64,000 bases of DNA from Streptomyces sp. NBC_01244 (GCF_035987325.1 NZ_CP108488.1:3100001-3164000), one strand, 5' to 3'; positions 36,044 to 45,459 are shown, counted from the first letter of the stretch. Notes: generated by a model from the letters alone, not told the origin. Numbers and translations: made by a program.

Positions 36044-38071
36044 CTACGCCCGAGTCCGTTCCACGGACCCCGCTCCGACCCGCTCGGGCCGCCGAGGCCG
36101 AGGCAAGGCCACCCCGGCCGGCACCGCATCGCCCCGAGGGCCCGACAGCACGTAGACGAGCCCGAATCCGGCCACGACGACGAGCGCCCCGCCCACCGCG
36201 TCGAGCACCCAGTGGTTGGCGGTCGCGACGATCGCGCACACCGTGATCGTCGGGTGCAGTGCCCCCAGCAGCTTCTGCCACCCCTTGGGCGCGATCATGA
36301 CGATCACGATCCCGCACCACAGCGACCAGCCGAAGTGCAGCGAGGGCATCGCCGCGTACTGGTTGGAGATCGCGGTCATGGCCCCGTAGCTCGGGTTCGC
36401 CAGGTCCTGCACCCCGTGCACGGTGTCGACGAAACCCAGTCCCGGCATCAGCCGCGGCGGCGCCAACGGATACAGCCAGAAGCCTATGAGCGCCAGCACG
36501 GTCGCCAGTCCCAGCGAGGCCCGGGCCCAGCGGTAGTCCTTGGGGCGGCGCCAGTACAGGACGGCCAGGATCGCCAGCGGAACCACGAAGTGGAAGGAGG
36601 TGTAGTAGAAGTTGAAGAACGCCTCCAGCCAGGGCGTGTTCACGACGGCGTGGTTCACCGCGTGCTCGATGTCGATGCCGAGCGCCTTCTCGATCCCGTG
36701 GATCTGGCTGCCGTTGCCCTCGGCGAGGGTGCGGCTGGTGGGCGCGGCGGCACGGATGTGCGAGTAGAGCGAGTACCCGACCCGTATCAGGAGCAGTTCC
36801 AGCAGCAGGTTCGGCCGCGACAGCACGCGCCGCCAGAACGGCAGCAGCGGCACCCGCGCCCACCGCGCGGGCGCGGGCCGCCCGTAGGCGGTGGGGACCG
36901 GCTCGCGCCAGTACGGGGAGGAGCGCGGCAGGAACGGCACGGCGCAGGCCGCCGCGAGGGCCGCGAGCAGCAGCACGTTGTCCCGTACGGGGGCCAGCGC
37001 GACCAGGTTGGGCAGCAGCACGTCGCTCGGCAGGGTCATGGCGAGGACCACGGCCACCGGCCACACCGGCCGGTCGGCGGCGCGCTTGCCGACCTTGCCG
37101 GCGACCGCGAGCAGCACCCACAGCATCTGGTGGCGCCAGCCGGTCGGGGACACGGCGACGGCCACGCAGCCGGTGATCGCGACGGCGAGCAGCAGCTGGC
37201 CGTCACGGGCGTAGCGGGCGGCGCGGCGTAGGCCGATCCAGACGATCGGGGCCGCGAGGGCGGCGTAGAGCAGGATCTCGCCGGGGCCGGAGAGGCCCAG
37301 GCGCAGCAGGGCGCCGTGCACGGACTGGTTGGCGATGCTGCCGGGTGCGCCACCGAGGCCGGTGCCGGCCAGGTGCTGGACCCAGTACGTCCACGAGTCG
37401 CTGGGCAGGGCCGCCCAGGACAGGGCGGTGGCACCGGCGAAGGTCACGGCGGCGGAGCGCGCGGTGGCCCTGCGGCCGGACAGCCACAGCAGGGGCGCGA
37501 AGAGCAGCAGCGCGGGCTGGAGGGCTGCGGCCAGGCCGATCAGGAAGCCGGAGGGGCGCTCGCTCGGGACCCGGAACACGCCGAGGAGCACCAGCAGCAC
37601 CGGCAGTACGGCGGTCTGCCCGGGCAGGGCGGCTTCGCGGACGGGCAGCGAGACCATCATCAGCGCGACCAGCACGGGCGCGGCGAGCAGCGCGGTGCGC
37701 CGCGGCACGGGGTCGGGCAGGGCGCGCGCGGCCACCAGCCCGATGGCGGCCACGAGCAGCAGCGTCACGCAGGTCCAGGCCACCTCCAGGGAGGGCGCGG
37801 CGAGGCCGAGGAGCGGCTTGAGGACCAGCCCCGCGAAGGGCGTCCCGGTGAACTGGCCGCTCGTGTAGAGCGAGCCCGGCAGGCTGCCCGGGAGGTGGAA
37901 GCCGCTGAGCCACTCGCCCGGTGGCACGCGCAGCACGACCGCGGCCTGCCTGACGGCGAGCAGCATGGCCAGCGCCCACAGCATGAGGCGCGCCGCCCCG
38001 AGCCTGCCGCCGCTACCGCCTATGACCCCGGCATGTCCGTTCGCACCACTGTGCTCCGCCGCGTTAGCCAC
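36044..38071 (-). CDS. GT87 mannosyltransferase-like / PAP2 phosphatase-like fusion
   Basis: 675 residues, GTG start. The N-terminal two thirds is a polytopic GT-C-type glycosyltransferase (DUF2029/GT87-like; 'GEWLSGFHLPGSLPGSLYTSGQFTGTPFAGLV', many helices). The C-terminal third is a PAP2-superfamily membrane domain with 'AMPSLHFGWSLWCG' (the SLH motif) and 'ANHWVLDAVGGALVV' (HxxxD). The same fusion is annotated in other actinobacteria. PAP2 members of this branch include inositol phosphorylceramide-synthase-like transferases. A role in making or recycling a polyprenyl- or inositol-linked glycolipid is likely. No partner genes adjoin it. Confidence 0.85.
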   Translation of the reverse strand: MANAAEHSGANGHAGVIGGSGGRLGAARLMLWALAMLLAVRQAAVVLRVPPGEWLSGFHLPGSLPGSLYTSGQFTGTPFAGLVLKPLLGLAAPSLEVAWTCVTLLLVAAIGLVAARALPDPVPRRTALLAAPVLVALMMVSLPVREAALPGQTAVLPVLLVLLGVFRVPSERPSGFLIGLAAALQPALLLFAPLLWLSGRRATARSAAVTFAGATALSWAALPSDSWTYWVQHLAGTGLGGAPGSIANQSVHGALLRLGLSGPGEILLYAALAAPIVWIGLRRAARYARDGQLLLAVAITGCVAVAVSPTGWRHQMLWVLLAVAGKVGKRAADRPVWPVAVVLAMTLPSDVLLPNLVALAPVRDNVLLLAALAAACAVPFLPRSSPYWREPVPTAYGRPAPARWARVPLLPFWRRVLSRPNLLLELLLIRVGYSLYSHIRAAAPTSRTLAEGNGSQIHGIEKALGIDIEHAVNHAVVNTPWLEAFFNFYYTSFHFVVPLAILAVLYWRRPKDYRWARASLGLATVLALIGFWLYPLAPPRLMPGLGFVDTVHGVQDLANPSYGAMTAISNQYAAMPSLHFGWSLWCGIVIVMIAPKGWQKLLGALHPTITVCAIVATANHWVLDAVGGALVVVAGFGLVYVLSGPRGDAVPAGVALPRPRRPERVGAGSVERTRA

Positions 38072-38205
38072 GCCTCGCCGGCCTCCCGCCCTGTTGACCG
38101 CAACCCTGACTTCGCCTGGCTGCCGCGTTTCGTACCGCGTTTCATACCGCGTGCTTCATTTACCCGGACGACGATATCCCCCGCGCGATACCTAGGATGG
38201 CGGGC

Positions 38206-38577
38206 ATGAGCATCGTGAAGATCAACGCCCTCACCGTCCCCGAGGAACAGCGGGAGGTTCTGGAGCAGCGGTTCGCCTCCCGTGCGGGCTCCGTGGAGAG
38301 CTCGGACGGCTTCGAATGGTTCGAGCTGCTGCGGCCCGTCGAGGGCACGGACCAGTATCTCGTGTACACGCGGTGGCGTTCCGAGGCGGACTTCCAGGCG
38401 TGGATGGACGGGCCCATGAAGGCGGCCCACCAGGGTGGCGGCGCGGGGCGCCCGGGCGGCGGTCCGGCGGGCGCGGAAGGCGGCGAGGGCGGCGCGGAGC
38501 GGCCGAAGCCCGCTGCCACGGGCTCGTCGGTGTGGTCGTTCGAGGTCGTGCAGCAGGCGGCGCCGAAGCAGGGCTGA
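38206..38577 (+). CDS. mhuD: MhuD-type heme-degrading monooxygenase
   Basis: 123 residues, ABM fold. The four heme-site residues of mycobacterial MhuD are at identical positions: Asn7 ('VKINALTVP'), Phe23 ('LEQRFASRAG'), Trp66 ('DFQAWMDGP') and His75 ('MKAAHQGG'). 'FEWFELLRPVEGTDQYLVYTRW' also matches. After His75 there is a Gly/Ala-rich insert of about 30 residues ('GRPGGGPAGAEGGEGGAE') absent from MhuD, before the usual 'ATGSSVWSFEVV' end. It should cleave heme, release iron and form a mycobilin-like tetrapyrrole. Followed by a bidirectional terminator. Confidence 0.88.
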   Translation: MSIVKINALTVPEEQREVLEQRFASRAGSVESSDGFEWFELLRPVEGTDQYLVYTRWRSEADFQAWMDGPMKAAHQGGGAGRPGGGPAGAEGGEGGAERPKPAATGSSVWSFEVVQQAAPKQG

Positions 38578-38583
38578 CGTACG

Positions 38584-38618
38584 GAGAGGGTCCCGGAGCC
38601 GTGGCTCCGGGACCTCTC
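38584..38618. terminator. bidirectional terminator
   Basis: GTCCCGGAGCC GT GGCTCCGGGAC hairpin, extended by GAGAGG/CCTCTC, between the convergent heme-oxygenase and SnoaL-like genes. Confidence 0.85.
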
Positions 38619-38652
38619 TCCTTCGCTTCCGGCTCCTTCGCTTCCGGCCGGC

Positions 38653-39048
38653 TCAGCTCCAGAAGGCGTTCATCTCGTCGATGTCCTCGATGCAGACGTC
38701 GAGGTCGCTGATCTTCCCGCCGACGATCGTGAAGAAGATGCCCTCGTGGATCTCCATCCCGCGGTCGCCGCGATCGGCGCGCGTTGTGTGGAAACTCATG
38801 ACGTGGCCGCGGCCGTCCGCGAGCAGTTTGTCCAGGTGGAGCCGCATTGTGCCGTGCGTCTCCTCTCCCATCCGGCGGTAGAGGTCGAGGACGGCTTCGC
38901 GACCCTTGTGGTGCCCGGAGATGGGGCTGCTGCCGGGGACGTGCTGGATGACGTCGGCCGTCATCATCGTGCTCAGCTTCTCCATGTCGCCCTGGCCGAA
39001 GGCCTCGTAGCCGCGGCGGATCAAGGCACAGTCAGGATGCTCCGACAT
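38653..39048 (-). CDS. SnoaL-like (NTF2-fold) protein
   Basis: 131 residues: 'LIRRGYEAFGQGDMEKLSTMMTADVIQHVPGSSPISGHHKGREAVLDLYRRMGEE' followed by 'VMSFHTTRADRGDRGMEIHEGIFFTIVGGKISDLDVCIEDIDEMNAFW'. This is the cone-shaped NTF2-like fold used by polyketide cyclases, isomerases and limonene-epoxide-hydrolase-like enzymes. Active residues cannot be assigned with certainty. The ATG at 39048 was preferred to a GTG 9 bp earlier because GAAGGG is better spaced from it. Confidence 0.85.
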   Translation of the reverse strand: MSEHPDCALIRRGYEAFGQGDMEKLSTMMTADVIQHVPGSSPISGHHKGREAVLDLYRRMGEETHGTMRLHLDKLLADGRGHVMSFHTTRADRGDRGMEIHEGIFFTIVGGKISDLDVCIEDIDEMNAFWS

Positions 39049-39153
39049 GACGGTCACGCCCTTCGTGCGAACGGTTTGCCCTTTTTCCTATCATCGGCCC
39101 GGTCCTGTGGATATTCCAACGCGGGCGGCCGGGACCCGCTCCACAATGACGTC

Positions 39154-39765
39154 ATGACCAGCAGAGAGACGCTCACCACGAACACGCCCACGTCCTCCCC
39201 CACAACCGCTGCCGCTACCGGGTCCACTACTCCGCCCTCGCCCTTGCCTTCGCCCTCGCCTTCGCCCTTGCCCTTGCCTCCGGCCGGGACTTGGCAGGTT
39301 GTCGCCGAGCCGTTCACCGCCCCGGACGCCACGCTGCTGCGCCGCGCGTACTACGCGGAGGTCGCCGGCCGGTACTGGCGGCGGTCCGTCACCGAGGCGG
39401 AGATCGACCAGGGCCTCCTGGACTTCCCGGACGACGAGCTCACGGCGCCGACGGGCCGGTTCGTGGTCGGCAGACTCGACGGCCGTCCCCTCGCCTGCGG
39501 GGGGATACGCCTCCTGGACCCCGTCACCGCCGAGCTCACCCGGGTGTACGTGGACCCGCGCGCCCGCGGCACGGGTGGCGGGGCGGCCCTGCTCCGGGTC
39601 TTGGAGGACGCCGGCCGCGCGCTGGGCGCCGAGCGGGTCCGGCTGGACACCAGGTCCGACCTGGTGGAGGCCCGCGCGTTGTATGCGCGCCAGGGGTACG
39701 CGGAGATACCCGCGTACAGCTCGGGTCCGTACGCGGAGCACTGGTTCGAGAAGCGCCTGGTCTGA
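39154..39765 (+). CDS. GNAT-family N-acetyltransferase
   Basis: 203 residues. A low-complexity Thr/Pro/Ser N-terminus (about 45 residues, hexanucleotide repeats CTCGCC/TTGCCT in the DNA) precedes the acetyltransferase domain: 'GRPLACGGIRLLDPVTAELTRVYVDPRARGTGGGAALLRVLEDAGRALGAERVRLDTRSDLVEARALYARQGYAEIPAY'. The 'RGTGGGAALL' segment is the acetyl-CoA pyrophosphate loop. Target unknown. Convergent with the MFS gene. Confidence 0.88.
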   Translation: MTSRETLTTNTPTSSPTTAAATGSTTPPSPLPSPSPSPLPLPPAGTWQVVAEPFTAPDATLLRRAYYAEVAGRYWRRSVTEAEIDQGLLDFPDDELTAPTGRFVVGRLDGRPLACGGIRLLDPVTAELTRVYVDPRARGTGGGAALLRVLEDAGRALGAERVRLDTRSDLVEARALYARQGYAEIPAYSSGPYAEHWFEKRLV

Positions 39766-39786
39766 CCTGTCACCCCGCGGGGTGGT

Positions 39787-41847
39787 TCACCTGGCGGAGT
39801 GGTCCCGGCGGGGCAAGGCCTCGTAGGGCTCCTCGGCGACAGAGCCGCAGAGCTCCGAGTTGATCTCCGCGACCAGCTCGGACAGGTCGGTCGGGCGGTC
39901 GGCGGTCCACCAGTCGCCGAGCAGTTCGGCGAGCGACTCCTCCCGGGCTGCGGACAGCTTCAGCGCGCTCGCGCGCCCCTTCTCCGTCAGGATCAGTGGC
40001 AGCCCGTCGCGGACGGCCAGCCCCCGCTCCTCGATCTGGCGGCCCGCGTCCGTGATGGCCCGCAGCGGCACCATCGTCTTCTCGGCCAGCACGGCCGGGT
40101 CGGCGCTGCCGTACCTGTTGATCCGCAGCAGCAGCCAGCTGGCGGCGGGCAGCAGGTCGTAGCCGGCCTTCGCGGTGATCTTCTCGTAGACGTGCTTGCG
40201 GCCCTGGAGGGTCCCGAGCACCGTCAGGGCGCGGGCGACCTCCTCGCGGGAGGAGCGCTGGACGGGGTTGGAGGCGAGGGTTTCGGTGACATCGGGCGCC
40301 GTCACCGAACCGCGCAGCTTGTCCTCCTTGAGGAACCAGGCCACGACGAAGGCCACCAGCACCACGGGCGCCGCGTAGAGGAAGACGTCGGTGATGGAGG
40401 TGGAGTAGGCGTCGAGCACCCGCGGTCGCAGCACGGCGGGGAGGGCGCCGATGGCCCGCGGGTCGGCCTCCAGCCTGCTCGCGTCCAGCCCCGGGGGCAG
40501 CGGGACCCCCTTGAGCGCACCGGCCAGTTTGTCGTCGAGCCGGTTGGTGAAGATCGTGCCGAAGATGGCGACGCCGAAGGAGGCGCCGATGGATCGGAAG
40601 AAGGTGGCGCCCGAGGTGGCGACGCCGAGGTCGGCGTAGCTGACCGAGTTCTGCACCACGAGGACGAGCACCTGCATGACCAGTCCGAGGCCGGCGCCGA
40701 AGACGAAGAAGTAGACGCTCATCTCCCAGGTGGAGCTGGTGCGCTCCAGCTGGTGCAGGAGCAGCAGCCCGACGGCGGTCAGGGCCGTGCCCGCGATCGG
40801 GAAGACCTTCCAGCGCCCGGTGCGGCTGACGATCTGGCCGGACACGGTGGAGGTGATCAGCAGCCCGAGCACCATCGGCAGCATGTGGACGCCCGACATG
40901 GTCGGGGAGACGCCCTGGACCACCTGCAGGAAGGTCGGCAGGTAGACCATCGCGCCGAACATCGCGAAGCCGACGATGAAGCTGATCAGCGAGCAGAGGG
41001 TGAAGGTCCGGATCCGGAACAGCTTCAGCGGGAGCACCGGCTCCACGGCCCGCCGCTCGACGATCACGAAGGCGACCAGCAGGACGAGGCCCAGTACCGC
41101 GAGCCCGATGATCTCCGGGGAGCTCCAGCCCCAGGTGCCCCCGAGCGAGGCGACGAGCACCAGGCAAGTCGCGACGGAGGCGATGAGGAAGGTGCCGAGG
41201 TAGTCGATGGTGTGCTTCTCGGTGCGCACCGGGATCTTCAGGCTCGCGGCGATCACGACCAGGGCGACGAGACCGATGGGGAGGTTGATGTAGAAGACCC
41301 AGCGCCACGACAGGTGGTCCACGAACAGTCCGCCCAGCAGCGGCCCCAGGACGCTGGTGGCTCCGAAGACCGCGCCGAAGAGCCCCTGGTACTTGCCGCG
41401 TTCGCGCGGCGGGACGATGTCTCCGACGATCGCCATCGACAGCACCATCAGTCCGCCGCCGCCGAGTCCCTGCAGCGCGCGGAAGCCGATGAGCTGCGGC
41501 ATGTTCTGCGCCAGGCCGCACAGGGCGGACCCGATCAGGAAGAGCACGATGGCGGACTGGAAGAGCTTCTTGCGTCCGTACTGGTCCCCGAGCTTGCCCC
41601 ACAGCGGCGTGGCGGCGGTCGAGGCGAGCATGTAGGCCGTGACCACCCACGACAGGTGCGACATCCCGCCGAGGTCGCTGACGATCGTCGGCAGGGCCGT
41701 CGACACGATCGTCTGGTCGAGCGAAGAGATGAGCAGCCCCAGCAGCAGCGCACCGATGGAGACGAGCACCTCGCGTGAGGCGTGTTCGGCACTGGGGCCG
41801 GATGTCCGCTTCCGCGGGTCGGGCTCCGTGGTCACGTCCTGCACCAT
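39787..41847 (-). CDS. DHA2-type multidrug exporter with C-terminal MarR-like domain
   Basis: 686 residues. The first about 520 residues form a 14-helix MFS exporter of the EmrB/QacA type: motif A '[14 protein letters not shown]', motif C region '[20 protein letters not shown]', '[16 protein letters not shown]'. After the last helix a soluble tail of about 140 residues ('[26 protein letters not shown]', '[41 protein letters not shown]', '[29 protein letters not shown]') has the layout of a MarR winged helix. It probably exports a toxic compound; the tail may sense substrate or regulate transport. Start at 41847 has GGAGGAG at ideal spacing; an upstream ATG at 41880 does not. Confidence 0.9.
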   Translation of the reverse strand: MVQDVTTEPDPRKRTSGPSAEHASREVLVSIGALLLGLLISSLDQTIVSTALPTIVSDLGGMSHLSWVVTAYMLASTAATPLWGKLGDQYGRKKLFQSAIVLFLIGSALCGLAQNMPQLIGFRALQGLGGGGLMVLSMAIVGDIVPPRERGKYQGLFGAVFGATSVLGPLLGGLFVDHLSWRWVFYINLPIGLVALVVIAASLKIPVRTEKHTIDYLGTFLIASVATCLVLVASLGGTWGWSSPEIIGLAVLGLVLLVAFVIVERRAVEPVLPLKLFRIRTFTLCSLISFIVGFAMFGAMVYLPTFLQVVQGVSPTMSGVHMLPMVLGLLITSTVSGQIVSRTGRWKVFPIAGTALTAVGLLLLHQLERTSSTWEMSVYFFVFGAGLGLVMQVLVLVVQNSVSYADLGVATSGATFFRSIGASFGVAIFGTIFTNRLDDKLAGALKGVPLPPGLDASRLEADPRAIGALPAVLRPRVLDAYSTSITDVFLYAAPVVLVAFVVAWFLKEDKLRGSVTAPDVTETLASNPVQRSSREEVARALTVLGTLQGRKHVYEKITAKAGYDLLPAASWLLLRINRYGSADPAVLAEKTMVPLRAITDAGRQIEERGLAVRDGLPLILTEKGRASALKLSAAREESLAELLGDWWTADRPTDLSELVAEINSELCGSVAEEPYEALPRRDHSAR

Positions 41848-41975
41848 CGGCTCCTCCTCAGGCCTGATCGACTCCTCCATCCTGAGCGGTGTGTCCGGTT
41901 ATGGCCTGTCGGGCGGGTTGGGCGGGTTACCGGGGGTCTGCATAATCGCAGGCAGCGGCCAGGGGAGGGATTCGA

Positions 41976-43844
41976 GTGAGCACAGAGCAATGTCCGGAAT
42001 GCAGCAGAACAGGAGGGGCCTGCGACTGCGCACCAGGCTTCCAACCCCTGCGCGTCCGCCCCTACGTATCCCTCCCGAACCCCACCCCACCCACCCCCGC
42101 CCCGCCGAACCCCACGGCACACCCGGGCCAGGCGGGCACGCCGACACACCCCGGCCAGGCGGGCACGACACCCCCGCACACGGGCCAGCGGGACACCGCT
42201 CCGCCCCACCCCGACCAGGCGGCCACCCCACCAAGCCCCGGCCGGCCGGCCGCTCGGCCCCACCCCGACCATGCAGGTGCGATGCCCCCGCACACAGGCT
42301 GGTCGGACACCACTCCGCCGCGGCCCGACCAGGTGGGCGCTACGGCACACCCGGCCCGGACGCCCGGCCTGCCACCACACGCCGACCCGGCGGGCACCAC
42401 CACACGCCCCGCCTCCCCGGATCCCGCGGCACACCCGGGCCGGGCGCCGGGCCTGCCGCCGTACCCCGGCCCGGCGAACACCCCGGTGCCCGACCGGTCG
42501 GGCACCACGCCTTCGCACCCCGGTCCGGCGGGCACCACGGCAGGCCCTCGCCCTGCCGACACCGCAAAGCCCCACGCCGACCCGGGGGGCACCACCACGC
42601 GCCCCGTCTCCCCGATTCCCGCGACCGACACCGCCCCAACGGCCGTCCTGCCGCCCTACCCCGGCCCGGCGTTCACCCCGTCGCCGCACCCCGGTCCGGC
42701 GGGCACCACTGCGCGACCCGGCTCCCCCACTCCCGCCCCGCACCCGGGCCGGACACCCGGCCCGCCGCCCTACCCCGGCCCGGCCGACGCCCCATCGCCC
42801 CTCACCAACGCCGCGGGCACTGCTCCGTACCCCGGCCACGCGGCCAACCTGCCGCCCCACCCCGGCCCCACGGACCCCACCACGCACACCAGCCCGCCGA
42901 GGACCCCGCCACACCACCCCGGCCAGGCGACCGCCTTCCCCTTCCACCCCGGCCAGGTGGATGCCACGTCGCCCTACCCCGGCCCGGCCGACGTCCCGCT
43001 GGCTCCCACGGCCCCCGCGGGCCCCACCCGCACCGCGCCGCTGCCGCCCGGGGCTGAGACCCCCGCGTACGGGACACCCGTAGCCTCCCCGCCCGAAGAA
43101 ACGATGCAGCTGCGCCCGATCCCGGCGTACGAGCCGTACACGACGCCCGGGGCCCACGGCTCGTACGAGTCGCCCGAGGCCCCCGCGTGGGACCAGGCCG
43201 GCCCGGCTTACGGGTACGGGGCACACGGCATGGACGGGGCGGACGGGCGGCGGCACTCCTCCGGCCCCCCGCGGCGCCGCATACGCGCGCTCCCCATCAC
43301 CGCGGCCGCCGCCGCGGTGACCGGCGCGGCGATCCTCGTCCTGCGAGCCTTCTCGGGCTCCGGCGCGCCGGAGACCACCCTCCTCGACGCGAAGCCGTCC
43401 TCCCCCTTGAGCAGCCTCACCCAGGTCGCCCCGTCGCAGCCCACCGAGAGCACCGACCCTCCCCCGTCGCCCACCCCCAGCCCCTCCCCTTCCGCGTCCA
43501 CATCCACATCCGCGTCCGCGTCGGCCTCCCCGTCCCCCTCGCCGTCCCCCACCCCGAGCCGCTCGTCGAGCCCGTCCCCCACCCCGTCGCCCACCCCGAG
43601 CCGCTCCTCCAAGCCGACCCCCCGGCCCCCCGCGGCGCCGACGCTCCGGTACGGGGACTCGGGCCCCGAGGTGGAGAAGCTCCAGCGCCTGCTGGCAGCG
43701 CAGGGCATCTACCGCGGCAAGTACGACGGCCGGTACGGCGCCCGTACGGAATCGGCGGTCTCGACGTTCCAGGCGTACAACGGCATCGACGAGGACCCCT
43801 GGGGCGTCTACGGTCCGGCGACCCGCCGCGCTTTGGAGGGATAG
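41976..43844 (+). CDS. Pro-rich membrane protein with C-terminal peptidoglycan-binding domain
   Basis: 622 residues, GTG start. A four-cysteine N-terminus ('CPECSRTGGACDC') suggests a small zinc knuckle. Residues 30-370 are Pro/Gly/Thr/His-rich degenerate repeats ('HPGQAGT', 'PYPGPA', 'HPGPAGTT'). One membrane helix ('ALPITAAAAAVTGAAILVLRAF') leads to a Ser/Pro stalk of about 80 residues and a PG_binding_1 domain ('LRYGDSGPEVEKLQRLLAAQGIYRGKYDGRYG', 'VSTFQAYNGI'). The long Pro-rich part is thus cytoplasmic and the wall-binding domain outside. It could tie an inner zinc-knuckle module to the wall, for example in division or sporulation; this is inference. Confidence 0.82.
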   Translation: MSTEQCPECSRTGGACDCAPGFQPLRVRPYVSLPNPTPPTPAPPNPTAHPGQAGTPTHPGQAGTTPPHTGQRDTAPPHPDQAATPPSPGRPAARPHPDHAGAMPPHTGWSDTTPPRPDQVGATAHPARTPGLPPHADPAGTTTRPASPDPAAHPGRAPGLPPYPGPANTPVPDRSGTTPSHPGPAGTTAGPRPADTAKPHADPGGTTTRPVSPIPATDTAPTAVLPPYPGPAFTPSPHPGPAGTTARPGSPTPAPHPGRTPGPPPYPGPADAPSPLTNAAGTAPYPGHAANLPPHPGPTDPTTHTSPPRTPPHHPGQATAFPFHPGQVDATSPYPGPADVPLAPTAPAGPTRTAPLPPGAETPAYGTPVASPPEETMQLRPIPAYEPYTTPGAHGSYESPEAPAWDQAGPAYGYGAHGMDGADGRRHSSGPPRRRIRALPITAAAAAVTGAAILVLRAFSGSGAPETTLLDAKPSSPLSSLTQVAPSQPTESTDPPPSPTPSPSPSASTSTSASASASPSPSPSPTPSRSSSPSPTPSPTPSRSSKPTPRPPAAPTLRYGDSGPEVEKLQRLLAAQGIYRGKYDGRYGARTESAVSTFQAYNGIDEDPWGVYGPATRRALEG

Positions 43845-43894
43845 AACACACCGGATCCGGTGGCGAGCACCCCTCTTCGTTTTGTATTGTTCAG

Positions 43895-43947
43895 GAACAA
43901 AGTGGTTCCGTCCTCACTCCCTGACCGGTGGACGGAACCACTTGTTC
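43895..43947. repeat. long inverted repeat in the HAD gene leader
   Basis: GAACAAAGTGGTTCCGTCC (43895-43913) and GGACGGAACCACTTGTTC (43930-43947) are complementary over 18 bp with one bulged A; the loop is 16 nt. The surrounding sequence is unusually AT-rich for this genome (TTCGTTTTGTATTGTTCAGG before it, TTCTCTTTCCC after it). It could end the upstream transcript in both directions or regulate the HAD gene, which starts 30 bp later. Confidence 0.7.
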
Positions 43948-43976
43948 TCTTTCCCGTCCCGTCTGGAGCCCCTCCG

Positions 43977-44657
43977 ATGCCGGCCAGCACCACCGCCGCC
44001 CCCGCCGTCCTGACCGCCAAGGCCCTGCTCCTGGACATGGACGGCACCATCGTCAACTCGGACGCGGTGGTCGAGCGCTGCTGGTACGACTGGGCCGTCG
44101 CCCACGGCCTGGATCCCGAGGAAGCCCTCAAGGTGGTCCACGGCCGCCAGGGCTACGCCACGATGGCGATCCTCCTCCCGGACCGCCCGATGGAGGAGAA
44201 CCTCGCCGAGAACGCGGTGATGCTCGCCCGCGAGACCGCCGACACCGACGGCGTGGTCCCGATCGGTGGCGCTCCCGCCTTCATGGCCGCCCTCAGCGCC
44301 CTCCCGCACGCCCTGGTCACCTCCGCCGACATGGCCCTGGCCACGGCCCGGATGACGGCCGCCGACCTGCCGATGCCCGAGGTCCGGATCACCGCCGAGT
44401 CCGTGCAGGCCAGCAAGCCCGACCCGGAGGGCTTCCTGATGGGCGCCGCCGCCCTCGGCGTGGACCCGGCCGACTGCATCGTCTTCGAGGACTCGGCCGC
44501 CGGCATCGCCGCGGGCCGGGCCGCGGGCATGAGGGTCATCGGCGTCGGCCCCCGCGCCGCCGCCCACGGCCCCACCGCCCACGTCCTCGACCTCACCGCC
44601 GTCGCCGTCACCACCTCCCCCGACGGCTCCATCACCGTCACCCTCGAGACGGCCTGA
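43977..44657 (+). CDS. HAD-family sugar-phosphatase-like hydrolase
   Basis: 226 residues. Catalytic 'LLLDMDGTIVNSD' with Asp20 and Asp22, motif II 'ALVTSADMALATA' (Ser/Thr), motif III Lys in 'ASKPDPEGFLMGA', motif IV 'CIVFEDSAAGIAAGRAAGMRVIGV'. A C1 cap lies between motifs I and II. Related to beta-phosphoglucomutase/glycerol- or sugar-phosphate phosphatases (YfbT/GppB-like). Substrate unknown. The ATG at 43977 has TGGAG upstream. Confidence 0.9.
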   Translation: MPASTTAAPAVLTAKALLLDMDGTIVNSDAVVERCWYDWAVAHGLDPEEALKVVHGRQGYATMAILLPDRPMEENLAENAVMLARETADTDGVVPIGGAPAFMAALSALPHALVTSADMALATARMTAADLPMPEVRITAESVQASKPDPEGFLMGAAALGVDPADCIVFEDSAAGIAAGRAAGMRVIGVGPRAAAHGPTAHVLDLTAVAVTTSPDGSITVTLETA

Positions 44658-44719
44658 CCCAGACGCCATCCCGGGTCCCGACCGGGCGGCCAAACCCAGT
44701 CACCCAGACAGACCGGCCG

Positions 44720-44910
44720 CCGCAACCCGGGCGACCAAACCCGGGCGGTCAAACCCAGTCACGGTGAACCGGTCGGCCTGACCCGAGCAGCAAACCCGGT
44801 CACCGTGAACGACTCACCCTGCCCCGAGCAGCCAAAGTCGGTCGACGTGAACCGGTCAGCCTGCCCCCGAGCGGCCAAGCCCGGTCGACGTGAACCGGTC
44901 AGCCCTCCCC
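44720..44910. repeat. degenerate tandem repeat of about 42 bp in an 800-bp gene-free region
   Basis: Four imperfect units contain CCCGGTCGACGTGAACCGGT followed by CAGCCTGCCCCGAGCGGCCAA-like sequence. The rest of the gap (to 45459) is GC-rich sequence without codon bias or recognisable domain on either strand; I see no gene between 44658 and 45459. Confidence 0.65.
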
Positions 44911-45459
44911 ACCAAACCCGACCCGGGCCACCAGACCCAGGAGGCCGGTCGCCTGCGCCCTGCCGGAGTTTCTGGTCGCCGAGGACCAAAACGCCGAGGT
45001 CGGCGCACGCCTGGCCACGCCTGAGCAACCCGACCGCGACGACCAGGCCCAGCGGACCAAGTCCAGGGGGACCGACCCAACACGACCCGCTCCAGATGGC
45101 TCACCCCAGCGAGCCTGCCTCATGGGCCAGGCCGTCTCTTCCGGATCTTGCCGGTCGGGTCCGCACCGTCCGGTGCCGTGCCGCATCACGTTGCCGAGCT
45201 CCGCGTACTGAACGCACGCGGGAGCCCAGACAGTGCGGCGAGGCACAGTCCCGGGCGACACGGGCCAGGCAAGACCCAAAAGAGACGACCTGCTCCCCGA
45301 CGGCGAAACCCAGGGACCAGGGAGCCGGCCCCAGAGGCAACCCCACCCCGTGCGGTCAGGCCCGGGCACTCAGCCCCAAGCGGCCGGCCCCCTCCGCCCG
45401 ACCCAGGCGCGCCGCACCCCAACAGCCGGACGCACACCGATCCATGCGAGCCGGCCGGC

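Noticed and set aside
35404..37121. Very long open frames on both strands through the 35.4-36.0 kb block (GAQPQGG / GLRPGPP-type proteins)
   Set aside because: They are produced by the 22-23 bp repeats, which lack stop codons in most frames. There is no start-site context or domain, and unit lengths not divisible by three argue against selection for coding.
43841..43862. A TAGAACACACCGG sequence resembling half of a KstR-like site
   Set aside because: It has the AAC half but no GTT half at the right distance and is not placed before a plausible target.
44720..44910. CRISPR-like spacing of repeats
   Set aside because: Units are directly adjacent and degenerate without unique spacers, and no cas genes are present in the window.
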